Source of the DNA: Lachnospiraceae bacterium
Lineage (GTDB): Bacteria; Bacillota; Clostridia; Lachnospirales; Lachnospiraceae
DNA length: 64,000 nucleotides
Assembly: GCA_009774235.1 (NCBI GenBank)
Contig: VSNJ01000004.1
Location: forward strand, 17,808 to 81,807
Reading direction: 5' to 3'
Shown here: positions 52,193 to 61,430 of the stretch, piece by piece
Layout: each line of letters starts with the position of its first letter
Position numbering within the stretch: position 1 is the first letter of the stretch
Notes under the pieces: model-generated
What the model saw: only the letters and a program-made list of their open reading frames with translations
Database searches by the model: none
Told to the model about the DNA's origin: nothing
Program-made: the position numbers and the translations under genes

Positions 52193-52307
52193 TGCTGCAA
52201 TCTGTCTCCATTCAATTTAATTATTATACTAGCTATTTACATTTTACCGGAATATGTCATATATATCAATCCAAAAATTATTTTTATTTTTTTTGTAAAC
52301 TGTCCAA

Positions 52308-52362
52308 GCAGTACTGCATACTATAAGATTGTAAATAAATTTAACTGCCGCATGAACGGCAG
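52308..52362 (+). promoter_or_regulatory. Palindrome and leader hairpin upstream of the Cys-rich gene
   Basis: GCAGTACTGC (52308-52317) is a perfect palindrome immediately before TACTATAAG, a likely -10. CTGCCG (52345-52350) pairs with CGGCAG (52357-52362) just before the GGAGG at 52366. Confidence 0.45.
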
Positions 52363-52375
52363 ATTGGAGGATTTT

Positions 52376-52588
52376 ATGAGTGATTTAGCAGCAACAAATT
52401 GTGGTGGATGTAGTTCAGGAGAGAACGGATGCAGCTGGATAATTATCCTGCTTCTCCTTTGCAGCTGCTGTGGTGGCGGTTCAGGCTTTGGCTTTGGCGG
52501 AGGCTGTGGTGGTGAGTCCGGATGCGGTTCAATAATCTGGATTTTACTTTTACTCTGCTGCTGTGGCAATGGATGTGGATGCTTCTAA
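52376..52588 (+). CDS. Cys/Gly-rich small protein (chorion-like high-cysteine type)
   Basis: 70 residues with 13 Cys and about 19 Gly. Two short hydrophobic runs (WIIILLLL at 21-28 and SIIWILLLL at 52-60) are each followed by Cys/Gly clusters (CSCCGGG, CCCGNGCGCF). Similar proteins are annotated in Clostridia as chorion-class high-cysteine proteins; no function is known to me. The ATG at 52376 has GGAGG five bases upstream. Metal binding, membrane association or a secreted structural peptide are possible. It is followed by a highly structured non-coding stretch. Confidence 0.75.
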   Translation: MSDLAATNCGGCSSGENGCSWIIILLLLCSCCGGGSGFGFGGGCGGESGCGSIIWILLLLCCCGNGCGCF

Positions 52589-52841
52589 TTAATACAGGTA
52601 CATCATTATATTAATTCCAGGCGCCATAACAGAGGCAATGAAGTTACATTGCCTTTGAAAACCTGAACCAGGCTGGTACTGGCAGCACATCTGCCAGCAC
52701 TTGCCTGGCTGGACCCTGACAGGCAAGTCCCTGCTTTTTTAGTGTGGAACTTGCCTGTTTTAGCAGGAGTAAAAACCCCTGCTAAAATCCCACAATAAAA
52801 TTATAAAGTTATATACCAGCTGTGTATGTTATGCTTTATAA
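52589..52841 (+). other. Hairpin-rich region downstream of the Cys-rich gene
   Basis: Four perfect stems: AGGCAATG/CATTGCCT (52633-52654), CTGGCAG/CTGCCAG (52679-52697), ACTTGCCTG/CAGGCAAGT (52699-52728, then T6 at 52735-52740), TTTTAGCAGG/CCTGCTAAAA (52758-52787). A second ACTTGCCTG at 52749-52757 competes for the same partner. The first stem and the third plus its T-run are terminator-like. Confidence 0.55.
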
Positions 52842-53018
52842 TTATCTCCTGCATTTTATGCATTCTTCATCTATTTCATAAACTGTATCTTCTTCTATAA
52901 TAAGACTGCCCCGTGTATCCTTTGTCTTCTCTTTTATGCATATACTGCCTGATGCCCTTAAATCATTTTCTTCTGTAAAATTATTGTTATTTTTATATCC
53001 ATAATGATAATACCTCAT
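52842..53018 (-). CDS. Small conserved-looking protein of unknown function
   Basis: 58 residues from the ATG at 53018, which has GAGGCAGG upstream. MRYYHYGYKNNNNF is aromatic and Asn-rich; the C-terminus EDTVYEIDEECIKCRR has a CIKC pair. I do not recognise a family. It is separated from aroC by about 107 nt. A good ribosome binding site and sensible composition favour a real gene, but length makes this tentative. Confidence 0.5.
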   Translation of the reverse strand: MRYYHYGYKNNNNFTEENDLRASGSICIKEKTKDTRGSLIIEEDTVYEIDEECIKCRR

Positions 53019-53125
53019 ATCCTGCCTCTTTTCCAATAAACCATATAAATGGCATGTTAATTAAAAAATCCTCCGGTATTAACATATGACAAAATATCAC
53101 TTTTGTTACAAAAGTTACAAAACTT

Positions 53126-54229
53126 TTACATGTTAAAAAATTTCTTTATTAAACCAATATTTGAAAACATTGATGCCATAAGCATGTCAAAAATAACAGA
53201 AGCAACCATTGCTTCAACTACTACTACAGCCCTTGGCACAATAACGGGGTCATGCCGTCCTTTTATTTCTATATCTATATTATCCCCTGTTTTATTAATG
53301 GTATGTTGCAGGCTTGCTATGGACGGGGTAGGTTTTACTGCTGCCCTTACGATAATATCACTTCCATCACTTATACCACCAAGTATCCCGCCTGCATTAT
53401 TTGTAATTTTAATAATCCCTCTGTCTGCATCATTATAAAAGCTGTCATTATTTGCAGAGCCAGAAGAAAATGCCGCCCCAAACCCTGCGCCAATCTCTAT
53501 GCCTTTAACTGCACCTATTGACATAACAGCCTTCGCAATATTGGCGTCAAGTTTTTCAAATACAGGCTCTCCTGCTCCCGCTGGCATACCTTTTACAATA
53601 CACTCTATTATGCCGCCTGCAGAGTCCTTTTCATGCATCCTCTTTTCCAATGCATCCTCTGCTTTCGCAGAAGCCTCAAGGTCTGGCATATAAAGAGGGC
53701 TTTTCATTATATTTTCACGTAATACTGTACTTTCATCTATATTTATCCCACATATAGACCTGGTATATGCATATACATCAACACCAAGTTCTTTAAGTGC
53801 CTCCTGTGCAACTGCACCTGCTGCAACCCTTCCAATAGTTTCACGCCCAGAAGAGCGTCCGCCTCCCCTGTAATCCCTGAAACCATATTTCTGGTCAAAT
53901 GTATAATCAGCATGTCCAGGCCTGTAACATTCTGCAATAGCAGAATAATCCTTTGGTTTCTGTGACTTATTATACACAACCATTGACACTGGAGTTCCTG
54001 TTGTCCGGCCTTCAAATACCCCTGAAAGTATTTCTACAGCATCATCTTCTTTACGTGGTGTCGAATATTTTGTCTGTCCAGGTTTACGCCTGTCAAGATA
54101 TGCCTGTACTTTCACTTCATCAAGCAAAATACCTGCCGGACAGCCATCTACAACAACACCTATACCCTTGCCATGTGACTCCCCCCATGTAGTCATCCTG
54201 AAAATATTTCCAAAAGACGAACCAGCCAT
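53126..54229 (-). CDS. aroC: Chorismate synthase
   Basis: 367 residues. It makes chorismate from EPSP using reduced FMN. Signatures: MTTWGESHGKGIGVVVDG near the N-terminus, GRSSGRETIGRVAAGA in the middle, and IKGRHDPVIVPRAVVV near the C-terminus. The start at 54229 is set by AAGGGG upstream and homologue length; the frame stays open for 61 further codons upstream but overlaps trpS. It is 19 nt downstream of trpS on the same strand. Confidence 0.96.
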   Translation of the reverse strand: MAGSSFGNIFRMTTWGESHGKGIGVVVDGCPAGILLDEVKVQAYLDRRKPGQTKYSTPRKEDDAVEILSGVFEGRTTGTPVSMVVYNKSQKPKDYSAIAECYRPGHADYTFDQKYGFRDYRGGGRSSGRETIGRVAAGAVAQEALKELGVDVYAYTRSICGINIDESTVLRENIMKSPLYMPDLEASAKAEDALEKRMHEKDSAGGIIECIVKGMPAGAGEPVFEKLDANIAKAVMSIGAVKGIEIGAGFGAAFSSGSANNDSFYNDADRGIIKITNNAGGILGGISDGSDIIVRAAVKPTPSIASLQHTINKTGDNIDIEIKGRHDPVIVPRAVVVVEAMVASVIFDMLMASMFSNIGLIKKFFNM

Positions 54230-54248
54230 TATAAAATACCCCTTTCTG

Positions 54249-55253
54249 CTAACGTGGAATATCCGTAAATCCAACTTTTTTACGCACTTTGCGTAGTGTC
54301 TTATTTGCAAAATACCTTGCTTTTTCATCATTTTCTTTAATAATGCTGTCAAGATAGCCTTTATCCTGTAAAATACGTTCAAATTCCTTATGCATAGGTT
54401 CCAGTATAGCATTGACAGCTTCCGCTACAGCTGGCTTAAATTCACCATATCCTTTGCCATCAAATTCTTTTTCAGCTTCTTCTATTGATTTGCCTGTACA
54501 TGCTGAATAGATTTCAAGCAGGTTGCTTACTCCTGGTTTATCCTCTGAATAACGGATTTCACTGTCTGAATCTGTGACAGCACGTTTACATTTGCGTACA
54601 ACTGTATCTGCATCATCCATCAGGTAAATGCTTCCATTAGGGTTTTCATCAGACTTTGACATTTTCTTAGAAGGGTCCTGAAGACTCATAATCTTTGCTC
54701 CCCTTTTGCCATAATACCCATCTGGAATTGTAAATACATCCCCATATATTGCATTAAAACGTTGTGCAATATCACGTGTTATCTCAAGGTGCTGCTGCTG
54801 GTCTTTACCAACTGGCACATAATCTGCCTGGTAAAGAAGTATATCTGCTGCCATAAGCACAGGGTATGTATAAAGCCCTGCATTAATATTATCTGAATGT
54901 TTTGCTGCTTTATCCTTAAACTGTGTCATACGGTTAAGTTCACCCATATAAGTAAAGCATCCAAGTATCCAGTTTAACTCTGCATGTGCAGAAACATGTG
55001 ACTGGAAATATATACAATTTTTTACAGGGTCAAGTCCTGCTGCAATATAAAGCGCAACCAGGTTCCTGGCACGTTTCCTGAAATCAGCCGGTTCCTGGCG
55101 TACAGTTATTGAATGTAAATCCATTACACCAAAAAAACACTCATATTCTTCATTAAGGCTGACCCAGTTCTTAAGAGCTCCAAGATAATTACCAAGTGTA
55201 AGATTGCCTGTCGCCTGCATTCCGCTGTATAAAACCTTTTTATCATTAATCAT
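54249..55253 (-). CDS. trpS: Tryptophanyl-tRNA synthetase
   Basis: 334 residues, class I synthetase. The HIGH-like motif is in QATGNLTLGNYLGAL and the KMSKS motif in KKMSKSDENPNG. The ATG at 55253 has AGGAGG seven bases upstream. Its leader is about 35 nt, far too short for a T-box. It is followed by aroC, so tryptophan charging and chorismate supply are co-transcribed. Confidence 0.97.
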   Translation of the reverse strand: MINDKKVLYSGMQATGNLTLGNYLGALKNWVSLNEEYECFFGVMDLHSITVRQEPADFRKRARNLVALYIAAGLDPVKNCIYFQSHVSAHAELNWILGCFTYMGELNRMTQFKDKAAKHSDNINAGLYTYPVLMAADILLYQADYVPVGKDQQQHLEITRDIAQRFNAIYGDVFTIPDGYYGKRGAKIMSLQDPSKKMSKSDENPNGSIYLMDDADTVVRKCKRAVTDSDSEIRYSEDKPGVSNLLEIYSACTGKSIEEAEKEFDGKGYGEFKPAVAEAVNAILEPMHKEFERILQDKGYLDSIIKENDEKARYFANKTLRKVRKKVGFTDIPR

Positions 55254-55294
55254 ACTTTGCCTCCTTACTGTATTTTTACTAAATACCAAGTTCT

Positions 55295-55322
55295 ATTATA
55301 TTACAGTTACAGGATTTGTCAA
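55295..55322 (-). promoter_or_regulatory. Sigma-A promoter of trpS
   Basis: Minus strand TTGACA (55322-55317), 16-nt spacer, TATAAT (55300-55295). It starts within the potD-trpS gap, so trpS-aroC can be expressed apart from the pot operon. Confidence 0.8.
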
Positions 55323-55331
55323 AAACCTGCT

Positions 55332-56402
55332 TTAATATACCTTTAACTCTTTCCACAGCCTGTTATAAAGCTCCTCTGTTTCTGGTCCAAGATACGTAAA
55401 CATCTCGCATCTTTCCAGCACATCATCCTCAGGGAAAATAGCTGTATCTTCCTCCTTTTCCTCTTCATCAATGCCATCAAGCACAGCTTCATTTGGTGTT
55501 GAATAATAAACATAGTCAAAATTCTTCTGTGCAATATCTTCACGGCACAGGAAGTCAAGGAATTTGACAGCACCATTATAATTTCTTCCACTTTCTGGTA
55601 TAATCCAGCTGTCCATCCACATATTAGTACCTTCTTTGGGCACTATATATTCAAGGTCTTCATTATATTCACTTGCAAGGCTTGCTTCACCAGAATATAT
55701 AACTGCCATTGCCGCCTGCTCATTTACCATATCATCCCTTACTTCATCAACAAGGTATGACTGTACAAGGTCTTTCTGCTCTTCCAGTGCATCCAGTGCC
55801 TTTCTTAAACTTGCTTCATCTTTTGTATTAATTGAACATCCGTCAAGCACAAGCGGCGGCACAAAACTGTCCCTCACACTGTTCTGCATAATAATGTTAT
55901 TCTTATATTGTTTATCCCATAAATCATTCCAGCTGTCAGGGACTTTATCCATCATAGTTGTATTATATAAAATCCCTACCGTTCCCCAGAAATATGGCAC
56001 AGTATATTTATGTCCTGGATCAAAGCTTTCAGAAATCTTCCAGTAAGTATCACCTATATTTCCAATATGTTCCATAGAAGCATAATCAATTTCTTTTACT
56101 TCTTTATCTTTAATCATTTTATCAACCATATAGTCAGAACAACACACAAGGTCATACTTTACTGTACCATTTTTATACTTTGTATACATTGCCTCTGGTG
56201 TAAGGAACTCTTCATAAACTACCTTAATGCCCGTTTCTTCCTCAAACTGCCCAAGTATATCCCTGTCTATATAATCACCATAATTAAATACAATAATCTG
56301 GTTTGCTGCCTTTTCTTCTGCACTTCTGCCACAAGAAGCAAAAAGCAGGACAGCAGCAGTTAATACAGACACAGCTTTAAAACTTATTATTTTTTTCTGC
56401 AT
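55332..56402 (-). CDS. potD: Spermidine/putrescine ABC transporter, substrate-binding lipoprotein
   Basis: 356 residues. A signal peptide ends in the lipobox FASC (about residue 24), anchoring the protein outside. NQIIVFNYGDYIDRDILG and the WKISESFDPGHKYTVPYFWGT region match PotD/PotF. It binds polyamines for the PotABC importer. Its start overlaps the potC stop (TAATG), indicating coupling. A C-terminal acidic patch (EEEKEED) is unusual but not functional evidence. Confidence 0.94.
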   Translation of the reverse strand: MQKKIISFKAVSVLTAAVLLFASCGRSAEEKAANQIIVFNYGDYIDRDILGQFEEETGIKVVYEEFLTPEAMYTKYKNGTVKYDLVCCSDYMVDKMIKDKEVKEIDYASMEHIGNIGDTYWKISESFDPGHKYTVPYFWGTVGILYNTTMMDKVPDSWNDLWDKQYKNNIIMQNSVRDSFVPPLVLDGCSINTKDEASLRKALDALEEQKDLVQSYLVDEVRDDMVNEQAAMAVIYSGEASLASEYNEDLEYIVPKEGTNMWMDSWIIPESGRNYNGAVKFLDFLCREDIAQKNFDYVYYSTPNEAVLDGIDEEEKEEDTAIFPEDDVLERCEMFTYLGPETEELYNRLWKELKVY

Positions 56403-57211
56403 TACAACGCCGCCTCACTTTCCTCACTTAACTTGTTTGCCTTTTCACTTCTCCTGTTAATTACAAAAAGTACCATAAGCACCACTACAAAAACTATTGT
56501 TGAAAGTGCATATATCTCTGTCTGTATGCCCTTGCGGTACTCTGCATTTATCATTGTTGACATTGTATTAAGCCCTGGAGCTTTTGTAAAATATGTGACT
56601 GAAAAATCATCAAGTGACATTGTAAATGCCAGAAGGAAACCTGAAAGAATTCCTGGCATTATTTCTGGCACTACAACTTTCCACATAGCATAAAAATGTG
56701 ATGCACCAAGGTCAAGTGCAGCTTCGTATGTGCTCAGGTTCATCTGGAGCACCTTTGGATATACACTTAACACAACATAAGGTATAATAAATGTTACATG
56801 TGCTATTAACATAGTTGCAAAGCTTAAGTCTGCAACCCTTGTAAAAAGCAGCATAAGCGCAATTCCGGTAACAATATCAGAGTTGAGCAATGGAATCTGT
56901 GTAACTCCCATTATAAGTGACTTTGAACGTTTTCTCATATTTATCATTCCAATGCATACAAGAGTACCAAGCACTGTTGCAATAAGTGATGCACCTCCTG
57001 CAAGCAGAAGTGTATTATAAAGTGCACCCATAACTGTTTCATCACCTATAAGGTCTTTGTATGCCCTTAATGTAAACCCTCCCCATACTGCTTTATTTTT
57101 CTCTGACGCATTAAACGAGGAAACTATAAGTATAGCAATTGGAATATACAGAAGCATCAGTATTAAAACCATATATACCCTCTCTGCTGCCTTTTTAACA
57201 CCTTTTACCAC
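56402..57211 (-). CDS. potC: Spermidine/putrescine ABC transporter permease PotC
   Basis: 269 residues with six TM segments. YEAALDLGASHFYAMWKVVVPEIMPG is split into the EAA coupling motif typical of binding-protein-dependent permeases. The start is GTG at 57211, overlapping the last codons of potB, with AGGAGG nine bases upstream. Confidence 0.94.
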   Translation of the reverse strand: MVKGVKKAAERVYMVLILMLLYIPIAILIVSSFNASEKNKAVWGGFTLRAYKDLIGDETVMGALYNTLLLAGGASLIATVLGTLVCIGMINMRKRSKSLIMGVTQIPLLNSDIVTGIALMLLFTRVADLSFATMLIAHVTFIIPYVVLSVYPKVLQMNLSTYEAALDLGASHFYAMWKVVVPEIMPGILSGFLLAFTMSLDDFSVTYFTKAPGLNTMSTMINAEYRKGIQTEIYALSTIVFVVVLMVLFVINRRSEKANKLSEESEAAL

Positions 57212-58032
57212 AGCCCATGTCCTCCTTCCCCTCTGTCAAAGAATTTATATATAACCATGCTTATAATTATAAGTCCCATAAGTGAAAGCGAAAGCCCGGA
57301 ACCTAAATGTACATCTGCATATCCTGAATTAAAAGCCTGTTCAATAGCATTGCCAATAAGATAAACCTTTCCTCCGCCAAGCATATCTGCAATTACAAAT
57401 TCACTCATTGAAGGCACAAATACCATTGTAATACCACTTACTATACCTGGAAGGCTTAAAGGCAGTATAACCCTTTTTAAAATAATAAAACTTGTAGCTC
57501 CCAGGTCTTTTGCTGCATTTATAACATCCTTGTCAATCTTTACAAGTGCATTATAAATTGGCAGCAGCATAAACGGGAAATAATCATATGCTGTGCCTAA
57601 AATAATTGCTGCTTTTGTATTCATAAGGTAAACTGGGTCAAAGCCAAGTATATCAAGCCCTCTGTTTAAAAACCCATTATTAAGCAGTATAAGACGCCAT
57701 GCAAGTGTGCGCAGCATAAAGTTCATCCACATTGGCAGTATAAATACCATAACTATAATACTGTTTTTATTCTTAGAATATTTACTAAGTACCAGCGCAA
57801 GCGGGAATGACAGCAAAAAACAAGCCAAAGTAACTACAAGTGACATCCCCAGGCTTAGAAAAAGCGGCTTTGCATTAACATAATCAGTTATTGCTGCTAC
57901 ATTGTCCAATGTAAAACCACCATCAATATTAGTAAACGCATTATATAAAATAAGACATAATGGTATAATTGTAAATAATACCATCCACAATACATATGGT
58001 CCGGCAAGCAGCCTTGAACCCAGTTTTTTCAT
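57205..58032 (-). CDS. potB: Spermidine/putrescine ABC transporter permease PotB
   Basis: 275 residues with about six TM segments and the EAA-type motif INAAKDLGATSFIILKRVILP. It forms the translocation channel with PotC. It begins 11 nt after potA. The gene ends within the potC start. Confidence 0.94.
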   Translation of the reverse strand: MKKLGSRLLAGPYVLWMVLFTIIPLCLILYNAFTNIDGGFTLDNVAAITDYVNAKPLFLSLGMSLVVTLACFLLSFPLALVLSKYSKNKNSIIVMVFILPMWMNFMLRTLAWRLILLNNGFLNRGLDILGFDPVYLMNTKAAIILGTAYDYFPFMLLPIYNALVKIDKDVINAAKDLGATSFIILKRVILPLSLPGIVSGITMVFVPSMSEFVIADMLGGGKVYLIGNAIEQAFNSGYADVHLGSGLSLSLMGLIIISMVIYKFFDRGEGGHGLW

Positions 58033-58043
58033 CTATGCACCTC

Positions 58044-59114
58044 CTAATCTTCTATAAAAATCTCCTCATCTTCAGATTCAGGTTTATTCATTATCTGTAT
58101 ATTAAACGGGTCAATCCATATCCCCGCCTCTTTGCCAGGTTCTACAAGCACCGTGCTATGTACAAGCCAGTCAAAGCCACATGCTTCTACTTCCATTTCA
58201 TAATGGACACCTTTAAAAATGGCAGAAACTACCCTTCCCTTTACAATACCTTTTCCAGGCTCTGTAAGCACAATATCCTCTGGCCTGACAACAACATCAA
58301 CAGGTTTGTTATTGCCAAAACCTTCATCAACACATTGGAACTTTGTACCAAATATTTCTACAAGATGGTCCTCTAGCATAATGCCATTCATAATATTGCT
58401 GTCACCTATAAAATCAGCAACAAATGCATTTTGTGGCTCATTGTATATATCTTCCGGTGTACCTATCTGTTGTATATATCCCTTGTTCATTACTACAATC
58501 GTATCAGACATAGTAAGTGCTTCTTCCTGGTCATGTGTTACATAAATAAATGTAATCCCAAGCTCATTCTTAAGACGTATAAGCTCATATTGCATATCCT
58601 GCCTTAATTTTAAGTCCAGTGCACCAAGTGGTTCATCAAGCAGCAGCACACGTGGTTCATTAACTATAGCCCTTGCAATAGCAATCCTCTGCTGTTGTCC
58701 GCCACTTAATGAATCAGGCATACGCTTTTCATAACCGTCAAGGTTGACAAGCTTTAAGGCATACTTCACCTTATCTTTTATATATTCCTTTGTTTTATTC
58801 TTTATTTTAAGCCCAAAGGCTATATTTTCCTCTATATTCATATGCGTAAATAGTGCATATTTCTGGAATACAGTATTAAACGGTCTGCCATTTGGTGGCG
58901 TATTTGTAATATCCCTGCCTTCAAATAGTACCTTTCCGCTGTCAGGCATCTCAAAACCGCCTATAATCCTAAGAGTCGTGGTTTTGCCACATCCACTTGG
59001 ACCAAGAAGCGTAAGGAACCTGTTCTCATTCATAAATAAATCCATCTCATCCAATATTGTCTTATTACCAAAAGACTTTGTAATTCCAACAAGCTCGATT
59101 AATTTTTTTGCCAT
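58044..59114 (-). CDS. potA: Spermidine/putrescine ABC transporter ATPase PotA
   Basis: 356 residues. Walker [10 protein letters not shown], signature [14 protein letters not shown], Walker [13 protein letters not shown], and a C-terminal TOBE domain (~280-350). It powers polyamine uptake by PotBCD. Operon order potABCD matches Bacillus and E. coli. Own promoter upstream. Confidence 0.95.
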   Translation of the reverse strand: MAKKLIELVGITKSFGNKTILDEMDLFMNENRFLTLLGPSGCGKTTTLRIIGGFEMPDSGKVLFEGRDITNTPPNGRPFNTVFQKYALFTHMNIEENIAFGLKIKNKTKEYIKDKVKYALKLVNLDGYEKRMPDSLSGGQQQRIAIARAIVNEPRVLLLDEPLGALDLKLRQDMQYELIRLKNELGITFIYVTHDQEEALTMSDTIVVMNKGYIQQIGTPEDIYNEPQNAFVADFIGDSNIMNGIMLEDHLVEIFGTKFQCVDEGFGNNKPVDVVVRPEDIVLTEPGKGIVKGRVVSAIFKGVHYEMEVEACGFDWLVHSTVLVEPGKEAGIWIDPFNIQIMNKPESEDEEIFIED

Positions 59115-59159
59115 GTTTTTTTCCTTTCTTCATTAATACTGGAAACCTGTAAAGTAATT

Positions 59160-59187
59160 ATTATACAATATGTACAGCTAATGTCAA
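59160..59187 (-). promoter_or_regulatory. Sigma-A promoter of the potABCD operon
   Basis: Minus strand TTGACA (59187-59182), 16-nt spacer, TATAAT (59165-59160), about 45 nt upstream of the potA start. Confidence 0.85.
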
Positions 59188-59199
59188 TATTAAAACAAG

Positions 59200-59262
59200 T
59201 TTTGAGTTTTCCCATTTTTTTAGTACACAAGTTATGTGGCTCTGGCAGTTCCAATATTTCAC
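59200..59262 (+). repeat. MITE-like repeat, copy 6 (single arm)
   Basis: TTTTGAGTTTTCCC, TTTTTTTAGTACACAAG, then TTATGTGG-CTCTGGCA (core 59240-59247) and GTTCC. It matches the right arms of copies 2 and 3 read on the minus strand. The 59115-59702 gap (588 nt) otherwise holds copy 7 and no gene. Confidence 0.55.
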
Positions 59263-59544
59263 TTGTAACGCAACATTACCCTGCTTGGATTTGGACATAA
59301 AAGTGAATGTATACAAAATACGTACATATTTTTCTTACATAAACATGGCTTATGTATTGATATTACCCTTACCTTATGATAAAATTAAAAAAACATATTT
59401 CAACCAATATTCTATCCAGACAGAAACAGAAGTTTTATTTTTACTATTTAACTTAAAATAACAGAAACAAGCTTTATAAAACTCTAAAAACTGATTGGAT
59501 AGAGCACCAGGGCATGTATTTTAAAAGGCTTACTTAATGAGGTT

Positions 59545-59672
59545 AAACTACCATATTACACAAAATTTATATTACTCTGGCAAAATTCCAATGTTTTACC
59601 AAAAGACAGATGTTTGCACCACTAAAACAGAGCCATATAATTTGTAATATATTTAATTTTCAAACATGCCTG
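59545..59672 (+). repeat. MITE-like palindromic repeat, copy 7
   Basis: Left arm TTACACAAAATTTATATTA-CTCTGGCA (core 59575-59582). The right arm read on the minus strand gives GGCATGTTTGAAAATTAAAT, ATTACAAATTATATGG and CTCTG. It ends just upstream of the MCP gene. Confidence 0.55.
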
Positions 59673-59702
59673 GCCACCAGAAATAGAAAACAGGAGGTTT
59701 CT

Positions 59703-60998
59703 ATGGATATAATAAAGAAAAAAAATGCAAGAAACAAAATTATTCTTATTTCAGCCACTCTTTTCGCACCAATGCTTATTGTACAGTTTATAATACTAAT
59801 GCTTTTATCAAGCGGCATAATAGGCATTATTATGGCTGTAATACTGACAGTTGCCGTTATGGTTGCTGTTATGGGAACAGTTATTATGACACTATGGTCA
59901 TTCTTCAACCCTCTTATATCAGTCTTTACAAATAACTCACAGATAACCATTGACAATAAAACACAGAGCAAAATACAAAAATTAGCCAGCCGGAATGATG
60001 GTGTTGGTGAAATGATACGTACTGCCAACAACACTGTTACAGGATTTGCAGATGTTATAAAAGGCATTAAAGGTGCAATAGACAAACTGGGTGAAGTATC
60101 AGCTGAATTTGAAAATACATTTAACGAAATGGAATCTTCAATGCATGATACATCTGGAAATATAAACACTATTACAGATAATACCCTGTCACAGGTAGAC
60201 AATATCCATGATATGAAAGATAAAATTGATTCCATAAGCATGGCTATTGAAAATATTAATTCAAGCATAAAAGCATTGGCTAAAAGTGCAGAAGTAGTTG
60301 GGGACTGCCAGAAGAACGCAGGGCAGATTATGGATGAACTAACAAGCATAAGCAAGGAAAGCAGCACTGCCATCGAAGAAGTTAAAAACCAGACAGACCG
60401 CACCAATAAATCTGCACAGCAGATACGCACAGCTACAGAAATTATTGCAGATATCTCTAACCAGACAAACCTGCTTGCCCTAAATGCAAGTATTGAAGCA
60501 GCACGGGCCGGTGAACATGGCAAAGGTTTTGCCGTTGTAGCAGAAGAAATCAGGATTCTTGCAGACCAGTCCAAAGAATCCACACAACATATTAACAGCA
60601 TTGTCAATGAATTAATTGCCAACTCAGATATAAGTGTTGAAATCACTGAACGTGTTTCAGAGTCATTTATGGAACAGAATAAAAAAGTAAAAGAAACAGG
60701 GGATATATTTACATCATTGAACACTGAAATTATCAAAGTTAATGAATCAATTAAAGAAATTGATACAGAAATAAGTGGTCTTGATGACCACAAAGTCCTT
60801 ATAGAAAACAGTGCAGACGCCATGACCTCTTTTGCAGAAGAAAATGCAGAACAGGCAAACCTTACATCAAATAATGTGTCCTGCCTGCATGACATGGTTG
60901 CCAGCTGCACAAGCATGACTAGAAATGTCGTTGGTGTATCAGAAGAACTTACTGGGTATATTAAAAAATTTGACAAAGAAAATTTAATAAATATTTAA
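59703..60998 (+). CDS. Methyl-accepting chemotaxis-type protein without a large sensor domain
   Basis: 431 residues. Two hydrophobic segments near residues 17-37 and 42-75 are close together, leaving no room for an extracytoplasmic ligand domain. The cytoplasmic remainder is a coiled-coil MCP signalling domain with the tip at about residue 252 ([30 protein letters not shown]). It may sense membrane or cytoplasmic signals. A recognisable HAMP is lacking. The ATG at 59703 has AGGAGG six bases upstream. A strong terminator follows. Confidence 0.9.
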   Translation: MDIIKKKNARNKIILISATLFAPMLIVQFIILMLLSSGIIGIIMAVILTVAVMVAVMGTVIMTLWSFFNPLISVFTNNSQITIDNKTQSKIQKLASRNDGVGEMIRTANNTVTGFADVIKGIKGAIDKLGEVSAEFENTFNEMESSMHDTSGNINTITDNTLSQVDNIHDMKDKIDSISMAIENINSSIKALAKSAEVVGDCQKNAGQIMDELTSISKESSTAIEEVKNQTDRTNKSAQQIRTATEIIADISNQTNLLALNASIEAARAGEHGKGFAVVAEEIRILADQSKESTQHINSIVNELIANSDISVEITERVSESFMEQNKKVKETGDIFTSLNTEIIKVNESIKEIDTEISGLDDHKVLIENSADAMTSFAEENAEQANLTSNNVSCLHDMVASCTSMTRNVVGVSEELTGYIKKFDKENLINI

Positions 60999-61033
60999 AA
61001 TATTTTACATATTTATACATAAAATGCCATTTC

Positions 61034-61070
61034 AATGCGGCTGCCAATATCATTGCAAGCCGCATTTTTA
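61034..61070 (+). terminator. Rho-independent terminator after the first MCP gene
   Basis: AATGCGGCT (61034-61042) pairs with AGCCGCATT (61058-61066), followed by TTTTTATT. Confidence 0.88.
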
Positions 61071-61128
61071 TTGTAAATATATGTACTTTATACACCCGTT
61101 CCAGATAATGTAAAAATCATTAGAAATA

Positions 61129-61157
61129 TTGACAAACAGCAACAATGGAACTATAAT
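61129..61157 (+). promoter_or_regulatory. Consensus sigma-A promoter of cheW-MCP
   Basis: TTGACA (61129-61134), 17-nt spacer, TATAAT (61152-61157): both boxes match consensus. The leader of about 265 nt contains a tiny ORF (ATG at 61241, MQIPPI then stop) with a strong AAAGGAG site, but no recognised riboswitch. Confidence 0.85.
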
Positions 61158-61430
61158 TGAAGGTGTTTTAGCCTGAATAGATAAATACAAATTTAAAGAA
61201 CTGCCAGGCAAAGAATTAAAGGAGAAAGGAGTAGTATATTTATGCAGATACCCCCTATATAGTATCACCAGCATTAAAAACTGCCAGTGGTATTGTTTCT
61301 ATGGGGTTAAAGCTTATTATAACCAGAACATCTTCCACAAAACAGGCAGGCATAAATCTTAACTGGTAAAGTGCTGCTTAGTAAAAAGCATGTAATAAAA
61401 CTATGCATAGCTAAGAAAGGAGTTAATACA

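Noticed and set aside
55254..55331. T-box leader before trpS
   Set aside because: The leader is only ~35 nt and contains no AGGGTGGNACCGCG-type box.
59660..60976. 438-residue minus-strand frame opposite the first MCP gene
   Set aside because: Ser/Ile/Leu-rich antisense composition without motifs. The plus-strand MCP has clear signalling motifs and RBS.
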